30,418 nt of DNA, from the NCBI GenBank assembly GCA_964436865.1, contig CAYTFK010000045.1, positions 1 to 30,418 on the forward strand. The letters are read 5' to 3'. The DNA is from JAXGPP01 sp964436865 (GTDB lineage: Bacteria; Planctomycetota; Planctomycetia; Pirellulales; Thermoguttaceae). Under the pieces are notes generated by a model. That model made no database searches and had not been told where the DNA came from. It worked only from the letters and a program-made list of their open reading frames with translations. The stretch's first letter is position 1. Each line of letters opens with the position of its first letter. Positions 8,975 to 17,336 of the stretch are shown here, piece after piece. A program made the translations under genes and the position numbers.

Positions 8975-10789
8975 ATGTCGTACCGCTCCTCGATCAACCG
9001 GGCCCTCGGCGAGACGAGCCTGGAGTTGAAGTGCCTGCTGCTGTTCGGCATTTCGCTCCTGCCGGTGTTCGTCGTCAGCTTTCTGCTCTATTGGCGGGTT
9101 ACGGAGCAGGTGGTGTACAAGCCCAACGCGCCGACCGCGCTGTTGCTGGTGCAGCAGGCCCTATTGACCCGCCACTCGGAGGTGTTTGAGACCGACCGCC
9201 AGCCGCAACCCTGGAGCGAGCGGGAGAAGGACTTCTTCGCCGACATCTTCAAGCCGGTGGTCCAGGACATCGCTAAGCAGACTTACACGCAGAAATGGAA
9301 ATGGGAGTTTATCGACAATCGCGAGGGGGCCTCTCGCAGCGGAGTTGACGCGGAAGAGTCGGAGATCATCGGTGAACTGCTGCAGAGCGGCGCCGAAGCT
9401 AAGCCGGATGAGACCAACTTCCGCGAGCGGCTGGTATCGAGCCGCAGCGAGTACCACTACTACCAGCCGATCCGGCTGCAGCAATCGTGCGTCGACTGCC
9501 ACAAGGCCATGCCCGGCCCGGCGTTCGACGCCGCGGCACTGGGTCTGAGCATCTCGAGCCATTCGCCGCAGGCCGGCGACATCATGGGGGTGATGAAGGT
9601 CATCATCTCCAGCGAGCAGATCCAGGCCGATGTGAACTATTACTGGAATCTGCTCCTGGCCGCGTCGATCATTACCGCCTTTCTGGCGATCGTCGCCTTC
9701 TATTTCACGATCCGCTACGTGATTGTCCGCCCGCTGCGCCACCTGCGCAATGTGAGCGACGCGATCAGCCACGGCAACATCTCATTGCGGGCCGACATCC
9801 ATACGGGCGACGAATTCGAGTCGCTGTCGATGGCTTTCAACCGCATGCTCGGCCACCTGGTCACCGTGCAGGAGGAGTTGCGGCAGGTCAATACGAGCCT
9901 CGACGCCAAGGTTGACGAACTGGCCCAGGCCAACATGCAGCTCTACGAGATGAATCGCGTGAAGAGCGACTTTCTGGCCACGATGAGCCACGAATTGCGG
10001 ACGCCGCTGAACAGCATCCTCGGTTTCAGCGATGTCCTGGGCTCGATCAGTTCGCTGGAGGACAAGCAGAAACGCTATGTCGAGCACATCCGCAAGTCGG
10101 GACGGATGCTGCTGGACATGATCAACAACATCCTCGATCTGGCGAAGATGGAAAGCGGCAAGATGGAGGTGCGGCTCACCGACTTCCACATCGGCCACGT
10201 GATCGAAGCCCAATGCGACATGGCCCGGCCGCTTTCAGAGAAGAAGAATATCGACCTCGACTGCGAGATCGATCCCGAGTTGCCGATGATGCGCCAGGAT
10301 CAGGCCCGAGTGCAGCAGATCCTCAACAACCTGCTGTCGAACGCGATCAAGTTCACGCCGGAAGGGGGCCGCGTGAAGATCGTCGCGCGGATGAACGCTT
10401 CGGGGGACCTTGTGCTCCAGGTGAGCGACACCGGCGTGGGGATCGCCGAGGAAGACCAGCAGACTATTTTCGAGAAATTCCGCCAGGGCCGCACCGCGAT
10501 GCCCGGCGGCGACGCGATGACGCGCGAGTACTCGGGTACCGGCTTGGGGCTGTCGATCGTCCGCGAGTTGTGCCGGTTGCTGGGGGGGGAGATCACGGTG
10601 CAGAGCCAGCTTGGCACGGGGAGCGTGTTTACCGTGCGGCTTCCGTTCTCGCTGGACCGCCAGCCGCGCCTCGACGACGTTCTCGGGGACGGTTTCGACG
10701 AAGCGGGCGCCAGTCGGGCGGAGCGGCTTCGCGACGGGCGGTCGGTGGCAGCAGCCGGAATGCGGGCTCCGGGTGGGAGTTCCGAATGA
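8975..10789 (+). CDS. membrane sensor histidine kinase with CxxCH DUF3365-type sensor domain
   Basis: A 604-residue inner-membrane kinase. Transmembrane helix 1 is at about 20-40. Residues about 41-220 lie outside the membrane and look like the DUF3365/Tll0287-like domain, including EYHYYQPIRLQQSCVDCH with heme-binding C172-V-D-C175-H176. Transmembrane helix 2 is at about 222-246, followed by HAMP (about 247-300), a coiled coil, HisKA with the phospho-acceptor in SHELRTP (H339), and HATPase_c with NNLLSNAIKFTPEGG, DTGVGI and GTGLGLS. The last 30 residues are low complexity. In this family a c-type heme or related cofactor is thought to sense redox state or a gas; that is family knowledge, not proof here. 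Its stop overlaps the rnhA start (ATGA), so RNase HI is probably translated from its transcript. No response regulator is nearby. Confidence 0.9.
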   Translation: MSYRSSINRALGETSLELKCLLLFGISLLPVFVVSFLLYWRVTEQVVYKPNAPTALLLVQQALLTRHSEVFETDRQPQPWSEREKDFFADIFKPVVQDIAKQTYTQKWKWEFIDNREGASRSGVDAEESEIIGELLQSGAEAKPDETNFRERLVSSRSEYHYYQPIRLQQSCVDCHKAMPGPAFDAAALGLSISSHSPQAGDIMGVMKVIISSEQIQADVNYYWNLLLAASIITAFLAIVAFYFTIRYVIVRPLRHLRNVSDAISHGNISLRADIHTGDEFESLSMAFNRMLGHLVTVQEELRQVNTSLDAKVDELAQANMQLYEMNRVKSDFLATMSHELRTPLNSILGFSDVLGSISSLEDKQKRYVEHIRKSGRMLLDMINNILDLAKMESGKMEVRLTDFHIGHVIEAQCDMARPLSEKKNIDLDCEIDPELPMMRQDQARVQQILNNLLSNAIKFTPEGGRVKIVARMNASGDLVLQVSDTGVGIAEEDQQTIFEKFRQGRTAMPGGDAMTREYSGTGLGLSIVRELCRLLGGEITVQSQLGTGSVFTVRLPFSLDRQPRLDDVLGDGFDEAGASRAERLRDGRSVAAAGMRAPGGSSE

Positions 10790-11265
10790 CGCTGAAGTCG
10801 AGATCGAACGGCGACAAGGCCGAAGTGCAACTGTTTTCCGACGGCGCATGCAGCGGCAACCCGGGGCCGGGGGGCTGGGCGTTTATTCTCCGCCATCCCA
10901 AATCGGGCAAGGAGGTGGAAGGTTCGGGGGGCGAACGGGAGACGACCAACAACCGCATGGAACTGACGGCGGTCATCCGCGGGCTGGAGTTGCTCAAGCG
11001 ACCGACCACGGTGGAAGTGGTGACCGACAGCGCGTACGTCGGCAAGGGCATGAGCGAGTGGCTTCCGAAGTGGAAGGCCAACGGCTGGCGGCGCAAGGAG
11101 AAGGGGCGCCTCGTCGAGATCAAGAACGAAGATTTGTGGCGGCGGCTGGATGAATTGCTTCAGATGCACCGCGTTCAGTTCGTCCATGTCCGCGGCCATT
11201 CCGGGCACCCCGAGAACGAGCGCTGCGACACGCTGGCGGTGGCAGCGTATCAGAAATACAGGTAG
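10786..11265 (+). CDS. rnhA: ribonuclease HI
   Basis: A 159-residue type 1 RNase H, which cuts the RNA strand of RNA:DNA hybrids (R-loops, primer remnants). The four metal-binding carboxylates are all present: D19 (FSDGACSGNPGPGGW), E59 (NNRMELTA), D81 (TDSAYV) and D148 (NERCDTLA). The catalytic-loop histidine is H138 in VRGHSGHPENE. The basic WLPKWKANGWRRK stretch fits the handle region that grips the hybrid. The start ATG 10786 overlaps the kinase TGA by the ATGA arrangement, a sign of translational coupling; no separate ribosome site is clear. recG follows 65 bp later. Confidence 0.95.
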   Translation: MTLKSRSNGDKAEVQLFSDGACSGNPGPGGWAFILRHPKSGKEVEGSGGERETTNNRMELTAVIRGLELLKRPTTVEVVTDSAYVGKGMSEWLPKWKANGWRRKEKGRLVEIKNEDLWRRLDELLQMHRVQFVHVRGHSGHPENERCDTLAVAAYQKYR

Positions 11266-11274
11266 CTGCCAGCA

Positions 11275-11306
11275 ATCAGCTCTCAGCCTTCAGCGATCAG
11301 CTTTCA
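11275..11306. repeat. short tandem repeat between rnhA and recG
   Basis: ATCAGCTCTCA (11275-11285) and ATCAGCTTTCA (11296-11306) repeat with a 21-bp period, inside a run of CAGC/TCAGC steps. From memory, similar TCAGCTTTCAGC strings occur between genes in several planctomycetes. It fills most of the short gap before recG. Confidence 0.45.
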
Positions 11307-11330
11307 CCTTGCGACCCTCAACTCGCCGGC

Positions 11331-13421
11331 ATGAGCGCGTCTGAACCTGCGGCGGCCCAGCGACTGGGCACTCCGGTGCAATTCCTGAGCGGCGTCGGTC
11401 CGCAGCGGGCCGAACTGTTCCAGCGACTGGGATTGAACACGGTTCGGGACCTGCTGTTCTTCTTCCCGCGGTCATACGAAGATCTCACCGACCGCCGCGA
11501 AGTGGTGGACCTGGAGCAGGGCAAGCTGCAGACCGTGCTCGGTGAGGTCGAAGACATCGACATGCGGAATACCGGCCCGGGACGCTGCGTGCTCGGGGTG
11601 CTGGTCCGCGCGGGCACGAACTACCTCCGCGGGCTGTGGTTCAATCAGCCGTTCATGCGCGAACGGTTTGCGTTGGGGCAGCGGGTGATGTTTTCGGGCA
11701 AGCCCAAGCAAAACGGCCTGATGTGGGAGATGTCGCATCCGCGCGTGGTGTGGCTGGAGGCTGAAGAGGAAGCACCCGAGGCCCGGATTCTGCCGGTCTA
11801 CCCGCTCACCGAGGGCCTGCCGCAGTGGCGGGTGCGGAAGATTGTGGGACAAGCGGTCGAGGCGCACGTGGGGCTGCTCGATGAGGTGTTTCCCGCGGAA
11901 TATCTCGAAGCCCACGACCTGTGGCCGCTGCAGCGGGCGCTGGTCGAGATCCACGCTCCCACCGACGGCGAGAGCCTGGAGCGGGCCCGGCGGCGGCTGA
12001 TCTACCAGGAGCTTCTCATCCTGCAACTGGCGCTGGCGATCCGGCGCGAGCAGCAGCGCGCTAAGCACAAAGCGCCCCTGCTGGAGGCCACCGCGCGGAT
12101 CGACGCCCGGATCCGGCGGCTGTTTCCCTTTGAGCTGACTGCGGGACAAGAGAAAGCGATTGCCGAGATCGCCGCCGATATGGGTACCACGGTACCGATG
12201 AACCGGCTGCTGCAAGGGGACGTGGGGAGCGGAAAGACGATCGTGGCGGTGTACGCGATGCTGCTGGCCGTGGCGCACGGACACCAGGCGGCGCTCATGG
12301 CGCCGACCGAAGTGCTGGCTCGTCAACACGCCCTCACCTTGCGGCGGCTGTTGACCGGCAGCCAGGTTCGCCAGTCGCTCTTGACCGGGGGGCTTTCGGG
12401 CAAGGAGCGGGCCGACGCGATGGAGAAAATCGCCAGCGGCGGAGTGGACCTGGTCGTCGGCACGCATGCGATCATCCAGGAGGGGGTTATCTTTCACCGG
12501 CTCGGACTGGTGGTGATCGACGAGCAGCACAAGTTTGGAGTCCGCCAGCGGGCGACGCTCCGCCAGGCGGGGCTCGATCCGCATTATCTCGTGATGACCG
12601 CCACGCCGATCCCTCGCACCGTCACCATGACGCTGTTCGGCGATCTCGACGTCTCGGTGCTGGCTGACTCGCCGCCGGGCCGGCAGAAGGTTCACACCTA
12701 TCTGACTCCCGAGTCGGAACGGCCGCGATGGTGGAAGTTCTTCGGCGACAAGCTTCGCGAGGGTCGCCAGGGGTACGTGATCGTGCCGCTGGTCGAGGAA
12801 TCGGAGCAACTGGCGGCGACGAGTCTGGAAGAGATGTTCGAGTCGTTGGCCAACGGACCGCTGGAGGCTTTTCGGCTGGGCCTGATCCATGGCCGGATGA
12901 GCGCCGAGGAGAAGGACTCGGTCATGGATCGCTTCCGCCGCGGCGAGATCCAGGTGCTCGTTTCCACGTCGGTGGTCGAGGTGGGGGTTGATGTGCCCAA
13001 CGCCACGCTGATGACGATCGAAAGCGGCCAGCGGTTCGGCCTGGCCCAATTGCACCAGCTTCGCGGCCGGGTGAGCCGCGGCAAGTTCCCCGGCTTCTGC
13101 TCGATCTTCGCCGAAGAGTTGACCGAGGAATCGCAAAAGCGGCTGGATGCGTTCGTCGCGACCAGTGACGGCTTCCGGCTGGCCGAACTCGATTTCGAGA
13201 TCCGCGGCCCCGGCGAACTGTTTGGCACGCGACAGCATGGTCTGCCGCCGTTCCGAATCGCCGATCTGGCGCGCGATGCGGCGATCCTGGACGAGGCCCG
13301 TCGCGACGCCCGGGAACTGGTGGCCGCCGATCCGGGCCTGGCGCTCGAAGAGCACACCCGTCTCCGCCGCATGGTGCTGGCGCGTTATGGCAAAGCGCTC
13401 GATCTGGCGGATGTGGGATAG
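11331..13421 (+). CDS. recG: ATP-dependent DNA helicase RecG
   Basis: A 696-residue RecG, the branch-migration helicase that regresses stalled forks and removes R-loops and D-loops. The N-terminal part (about 10-245) carries the wedge/OB region, with LSGVGPQRAELFQRLG at its start. The helicase core has Walker A GDVGSGKT (K302), the DEQH box (D397-H400, in DEQHKFGVRQR), TATPIPRT, and motif VI QLRGRVSRG. The C-terminal block includes the usual RGPGELFGTRQHG. The length is normal and nothing is missing. ATG 11331 has no clear Shine-Dalgarno; the family start fits. It follows rnhA on the same strand, and priA lies 2.6 kb upstream. Confidence 0.95.
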   Translation: MSASEPAAAQRLGTPVQFLSGVGPQRAELFQRLGLNTVRDLLFFFPRSYEDLTDRREVVDLEQGKLQTVLGEVEDIDMRNTGPGRCVLGVLVRAGTNYLRGLWFNQPFMRERFALGQRVMFSGKPKQNGLMWEMSHPRVVWLEAEEEAPEARILPVYPLTEGLPQWRVRKIVGQAVEAHVGLLDEVFPAEYLEAHDLWPLQRALVEIHAPTDGESLERARRRLIYQELLILQLALAIRREQQRAKHKAPLLEATARIDARIRRLFPFELTAGQEKAIAEIAADMGTTVPMNRLLQGDVGSGKTIVAVYAMLLAVAHGHQAALMAPTEVLARQHALTLRRLLTGSQVRQSLLTGGLSGKERADAMEKIASGGVDLVVGTHAIIQEGVIFHRLGLVVIDEQHKFGVRQRATLRQAGLDPHYLVMTATPIPRTVTMTLFGDLDVSVLADSPPGRQKVHTYLTPESERPRWWKFFGDKLREGRQGYVIVPLVEESEQLAATSLEEMFESLANGPLEAFRLGLIHGRMSAEEKDSVMDRFRRGEIQVLVSTSVVEVGVDVPNATLMTIESGQRFGLAQLHQLRGRVSRGKFPGFCSIFAEELTEESQKRLDAFVATSDGFRLAELDFEIRGPGELFGTRQHGLPPFRIADLARDAAILDEARRDARELVAADPGLALEEHTRLRRMVLARYGKALDLADVG

Positions 13422-13432
13422 CGAATGTGGCA

Positions 13433-13447
13433 CGACGCTCCGCGTCG
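13433..13447. repeat. palindrome CGACGC-TCC-GCGTCG after recG
   Basis: A 6-bp hairpin with a TCC loop, 11 bp after the recG stop, in the 81-bp convergent gap with the radical-SAM gene. It could end recG transcription, though there is no T-run. Its loop matches those of the palindromes at 8791 and 3754. Confidence 0.4.
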
Positions 13448-13502
13448 CAAGTCCCGTGAAGGACGCGTCGAAAGAACACTTACCATCCTGCGGACTTCGA
13501 GC

Positions 13503-14621
13503 TCAGAAGAGCGTCATCTGTGCATTGGGCATTCGGGGCGGCGTGAACTGGGAGGAGTCGAGCGGGGGCGGGTCGCCCTCGAGGTGGTAAGCCTCGGCGA
13601 ACACGCGGAACAGGCGGCGGATCTGCGCGGCGATCTCGCCCTGGCCGCGCATGCGGCGGCCGAACCGGCTGTCGGTGAGCTTGCCGCCGTGCGTGTCGCG
13701 GATGCGCGCAAGAATCCGCTCCTGGCGATCGGGCTGCGTGCGGGCCAGCCATTCGAGGAAAACGGGCTGAACCGGTTCGGGCAGGCGCAGGAGCGTCCAG
13801 GCGGCGGAGCAGGCGCCGGCCTCGCTGGCCGCCCGGAGGATTCGCGGGATTTCGCTGTCGGTCAGGCCCGGGATTACCGGCGCGACGAGGACGGAGACCG
13901 GGATTCCGGCCTGGCAGAGCTGCCTCATCGCCCTCAACCGGGCAGCCGGCGTGCTGGTTCGCGGTTCCATCACGCGGGCCAGGGACGCGTCGAGCGTGGT
14001 GATGCTGAACGTGACATGTATCGTGTTGTGTGACGCCATCTCGCTGAGGATGTCGATATCGCGGCAGACCAGCGCGTTCTTCGTCACGATGCCGAGGGGC
14101 TGCCGGCATTCCCGGGCCACTTCCAGGCACCGCCGGGTAAGCTGGAACTCGCGCTCGGCGGGCTGGTAACAGTCGGTGGCCCCGGAAAAGCCGATTGGCT
14201 CGGCCGTCCAACCCTTCCGAGCCAACCACTGGCGCAAGAGTTCCGGGGCGCGATGCTTTACCAGCACCTTGGTCTCGAAGTCCAAGCCGGCACTGAAACC
14301 GAGATACTCGTGCGTCGGCCGGGCATAGCAGTAAGCGCAGCCGTGGGAGCAGCCCCGATAGGGATTCAGACTGTAGCGGAAGCCGACGTCGGGGCTGTCG
14401 TTTTCGGTGACGATCGACTGCGATTCGTCGGGCAGGTACTCGGTCTGGACCTTGCGGTCGGCGACAAGGTATTCGTCGTCGGGGGCAAGTCCGGAGAAAT
14501 CATCCTCGACACGGCGTTTTTCGAACCGGTTCGCCGGATTGACGTGCGCACCGCGACCCGCGCCCACCGGCCGGTTGGCCGCCGACGATCGAGGAGCCGA
14601 GTTGTTCTCGCATTCGTCCAT
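13503..14621 (-). CDS. radical SAM protein, PA0069/SplB-like family
   Basis: A 372-residue radical SAM enzyme. Near the front, NPYRGCSHGCAYCYAR holds the CxxxCxxC cluster ligands C91, C95 and C98 that bind [4Fe-4S] and S-adenosylmethionine. Later blocks (GFSGATDCYQPAE, LGIVTKNALVCRDIDIL, VTFSITTLD, ARVMEPRTSTPAARL, VLVAPVIPGLTD) match the group annotated as PA0069-family radical SAM or spore-photolyase-like proteins. Their real substrate is not established; a role in DNA repair is only suggested by similarity. The frame stays open for 93 codons upstream but would run into the DUF4838 gene. ATG 14621 gives the usual family length, with no clear ribosome site. It is convergent with recG and divergent from the DUF4838 gene. 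Confidence 0.9.
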   Translation of the reverse strand: MDECENNSAPRSSAANRPVGAGRGAHVNPANRFEKRRVEDDFSGLAPDDEYLVADRKVQTEYLPDESQSIVTENDSPDVGFRYSLNPYRGCSHGCAYCYARPTHEYLGFSAGLDFETKVLVKHRAPELLRQWLARKGWTAEPIGFSGATDCYQPAEREFQLTRRCLEVARECRQPLGIVTKNALVCRDIDILSEMASHNTIHVTFSITTLDASLARVMEPRTSTPAARLRAMRQLCQAGIPVSVLVAPVIPGLTDSEIPRILRAASEAGACSAAWTLLRLPEPVQPVFLEWLARTQPDRQERILARIRDTHGGKLTDSRFGRRMRGQGEIAAQIRRLFRVFAEAYHLEGDPPPLDSSQFTPPRMPNAQMTLF

Positions 14622-14746
14622 GGCCGCGCCCGCGCGACGATCGCATCTGTGCGCAAGTATAGATGGGACGCCGCCGGGGACAAGCCCCGCGATTCGGGCT
14701 TTCTGCCGGTCTTCAGGGGTCCTTCGGTTCCGGCATCGCCGGCAGT

Positions 14747-14752
14747 TACAAT
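14747..14752 (+). promoter_or_regulatory. -10 box TACAAT before the DUF4838 gene
   Basis: TACAAT (5 of 6 match) about 50 nt before ATG 14801. The -35 region is poor. The same hexamer precedes the UvrC-like gene and the AAA+ gene. Confidence 0.35.
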
Positions 14753-14800
14753 GTTCTGGTCCGAGGTTCCCGGTGTGGCGATCGTCTGGGAGAAGGCACG

Positions 14801-17293
14801 ATGCGAAGGTTTCTGTTGGCTCTGGGCGTGCTGCTCGTTGCATCCCGAGCGGCTGCAACGCAGGCTCCTTCCGTAGAACTGGCACGGCATGGCGAGGCAA
14901 GAATGCCGGTCGTCATTTCGGCCGATGGCTCCGACTCAATGAAGGCGCTCGCCTCTACGCTGGCCGATTACCTCGAACAGATTTCGAAGGCCAGGTTCTC
15001 GATCAGCGTCGGCGACGGGCGGCACGGGATTGCACTGGGCACCGCGGCCGATTTCCCCGCCCTGGGGCTGGCAGACAAGCTTGCCGGCGAAGTTTTTGAG
15101 GCCGAAGAGCAGTATCTTCTTCGCTCGCACGAAGCAGGACTGCAATTGATCGGGGCAAGCGAAGTAGCGGTGCGGCATGCCGTCTGGGACCTGCTGTATC
15201 GCCTCGGCCACCGGCATTTCTTTCCCGGGGAGGTCTGGGAAGTTGTGCCAAAGACCGACGTCGTGCAGGTGGCGGTCGACGTGATCGAGATGCCCGATTA
15301 CGCAAGCCGGCGGATATGGTACGGTTTCGGCACCTCGGACTACAACGAGGAACCGTGGCAAGAGTGGCAGATTCACAATCGCGCCGCCAGCGCGTTCGAA
15401 CTCCGCTCGGGACACGCCTATGATCAGATCCTGCGGCAGTACGCCGATGAGTTCCGCGAACACCCGGAGTATCTGGGACTGGTCGGCGGGAAGCGAACGT
15501 CGAGCAAGTTCTGCACGTCGAATCCGGGTTTGCGCAAGCTTGTCGTCCGCTATGCAATGGACTACTTCAATGAGCGCCCCGAAGAAACGTGCGTCTCGGT
15601 CGAGCCGAGCGACGGGGGTGGTTGGTGCGAGTGCGAGGCGTGTGACGAGATGGGGAGCCCGTCGGACCGGGCGCTGACGCTGGCCAACGATGTCTCGGCG
15701 GCACTCGAGACGCACCACCCGGGGCGCTACGTAGCCCTGTACGCCTACAACCAGCATTCGCCGCCGCCGCAGATCCGCGCCCGGCCGCGGGTGATTGTGA
15801 ATGTCGCGACTGCGTTCATCCGTGGCGGGTATACGACGGAGGACCTGCTGGCCGGCTGGAAAGGGCAGGGGGTCGAGCGATTCGGTATCCGCGAATATTA
15901 CAGCGTGAACACCTGGGACCGTGACCTGCCTCATGCGGCCCGCGGGGGCGACCTGGAGTACCTCGCGCGGACCATTCCCGCCTTTCATGCCCAAGGGGCC
16001 CGGTTCATGTCGGCCGAGTCGAGCGACAACTGGGGTCCGAACGGGCTGGGATACTATCTGGCGGCGAGAATGCTCTGGGATGTGGGCGAGGCTGCACGCG
16101 TCGAGGCGTTGACGGCCGACTTCGTGCAGAAAGCATTCGGTGCGGCGCAAGCTCCGATGGCCGAGTACTATCGCCTGCTCCACGCGCCAGATGCTCCGCT
16201 CATGTCGCATGATCTGCTCGGGCGGATGTACCGGTTGCTACGGGAGGCTGCCTCCGTCAACGTCGATCCTGCGATCGCCGCGCGAATCGACCAGCTTGTG
16301 CTCTACACGCGGTATGCGGAACTCTTCCGGGCTTATCAACTGGCCGAGGGCGAGAGCCGCCAGGCGGCGTTCGAGCGACTCGTCCGCCATGTCTATCGAA
16401 TGCGACGGACGATGATGGTTCACGCCAAGGCTCTCATCCGTGATCTGCCCAATCGCGACAAGGCGGTCCGGCTACCGAGTGAGGCGCGTTGGGAGACTCG
16501 CGCCGACAGCAATCCGTGGTTGAGCGACTCGCCCTGGACGCGCGGCGAGGTCGATGAAATGGTGGAGCAGGGGATCGCGGCGCATAAGACCATCTCCGCC
16601 CGACCGGCGGCCTTCAGCACCAAACTGAAGCCGGCGGGCGGCCGCCTGGCTGGCGATCTGCCCGCGCTCGACGATTCCCAGAGCGGTCGCGGCGAGCAGG
16701 AGTATTGGACCTGGTTCGATTCGCCCGGCACGCTCCAACTCAAGGTGACCGGCGGGCTGATTGCCCATTACCGCGATCGGGGCGACGTGAAGATCGTACT
16801 CGCGGCAGTGGAGGAAGGCGGCCAATCGCCGGTGGATTATGCGGCCGTTCCGCCCGACGGCACGGCGCGCGAGGTGACGCTCCGCACCACGCGCTCGGGT
16901 TTGCACCGACTCACGGTGAGCGACGGCAACGATCGCACCGCGGTCGTGTGGCCGGAACGAGTCCCGCGGACGATCGAGATCAGCCAGCGGTATTCACCCG
17001 GCGACGCCGGGCGCCGTTCGGGTTACTTCTACGTGCCGCGAGGAACCGCAGTCGTAGCCGGCTACGGCAGCCCGGCGGAGCGCGCCGCGATCCGCGTCGG
17101 TGGCAAACCGGTGTTCCGTTTCGATTCCCTCGATGGTCCGGATTACTTTGAGATCGCGGTCGAAGAGGGGATGGACGGCAAGTTGTGGAGTTTTCACGAC
17201 GCGGCCGGCCGCTTCGTCCTGTTCACGGTGCCTCCCTATTCCGCGCGGCATCCGCGGGAACTGCTATTGCCGGAGGAGGTTGTTGGGCCGTAG
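14801..17293 (+). CDS. secreted DUF4838 domain protein (glycoside-hydrolase-like)
   Basis: An 830-residue exported protein with a signal peptide at residues 1-20 (basic start, LLALGVLLVA core, AAAT cut region). Residues about 30-130 resemble the alpha-glucuronidase-type N-terminal domain (ADYLEQISKARFSI, GIALGTAADFPAL). The DUF4838 region covers about 150-450, with CVSVEPSDGGGWCECEACDE and the aromatic-rich LYAYNQH and IREYYSVNTWDRDLP. A C-terminal beta-rich domain follows. This family is common in planctomycetes and related polysaccharide users and is thought to act on complex glycans, but no activity is proven and I cannot name catalytic residues. ATG 14801 has GGGAG and AGAAGG 5-8 nt upstream and gives the signal peptide, so the longer upstream frame is rejected. 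The gene is single, convergent with the UvrC-like gene 28 bp away. Confidence 0.8.
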   Translation: MRRFLLALGVLLVASRAAATQAPSVELARHGEARMPVVISADGSDSMKALASTLADYLEQISKARFSISVGDGRHGIALGTAADFPALGLADKLAGEVFEAEEQYLLRSHEAGLQLIGASEVAVRHAVWDLLYRLGHRHFFPGEVWEVVPKTDVVQVAVDVIEMPDYASRRIWYGFGTSDYNEEPWQEWQIHNRAASAFELRSGHAYDQILRQYADEFREHPEYLGLVGGKRTSSKFCTSNPGLRKLVVRYAMDYFNERPEETCVSVEPSDGGGWCECEACDEMGSPSDRALTLANDVSAALETHHPGRYVALYAYNQHSPPPQIRARPRVIVNVATAFIRGGYTTEDLLAGWKGQGVERFGIREYYSVNTWDRDLPHAARGGDLEYLARTIPAFHAQGARFMSAESSDNWGPNGLGYYLAARMLWDVGEAARVEALTADFVQKAFGAAQAPMAEYYRLLHAPDAPLMSHDLLGRMYRLLREAASVNVDPAIAARIDQLVLYTRYAELFRAYQLAEGESRQAAFERLVRHVYRMRRTMMVHAKALIRDLPNRDKAVRLPSEARWETRADSNPWLSDSPWTRGEVDEMVEQGIAAHKTISARPAAFSTKLKPAGGRLAGDLPALDDSQSGRGEQEYWTWFDSPGTLQLKVTGGLIAHYRDRGDVKIVLAAVEEGGQSPVDYAAVPPDGTAREVTLRTTRSGLHRLTVSDGNDRTAVVWPERVPRTIEISQRYSPGDAGRRSGYFYVPRGTAVVAGYGSPAERAAIRVGGKPVFRFDSLDGPDYFEIAVEEGMDGKLWSFHDAAGRFVLFTVPPYSARHPRELLLPEEVVGP

Positions 17294-17313
17294 ACGGATT
17301 TCCCAATGTGTTG

Positions 17314-17336
17314 AAGACGGATCAAAAGTCCGTCTT
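17314..17336. terminator. hairpin between convergent genes, possible two-way terminator
   Basis: AAGACGGA-TCAAAAG-TCCGTCTT: a perfect 8-bp stem with a 7-nt loop, between the DUF4838 stop (17293) and the last codons of the UvrC-like gene, whose TGA lies in the loop. Neither strand has a T-run after the stem, so factor-free ending is doubtful. AGACGGAT also occurs once more at 17292-17299. Confidence 0.35.

Noticed and set aside
11472..13433. Long minus-strand open frame opposite recG (about 650 codons)
   Set aside because: Same reason: the plus strand is an intact RecG, and the opposite frame has no recognisable motif.
17314..17336. A classical factor-independent terminator
   Set aside because: The stem is good, but no T-run follows on either strand; kept only as a low-confidence possible terminator.
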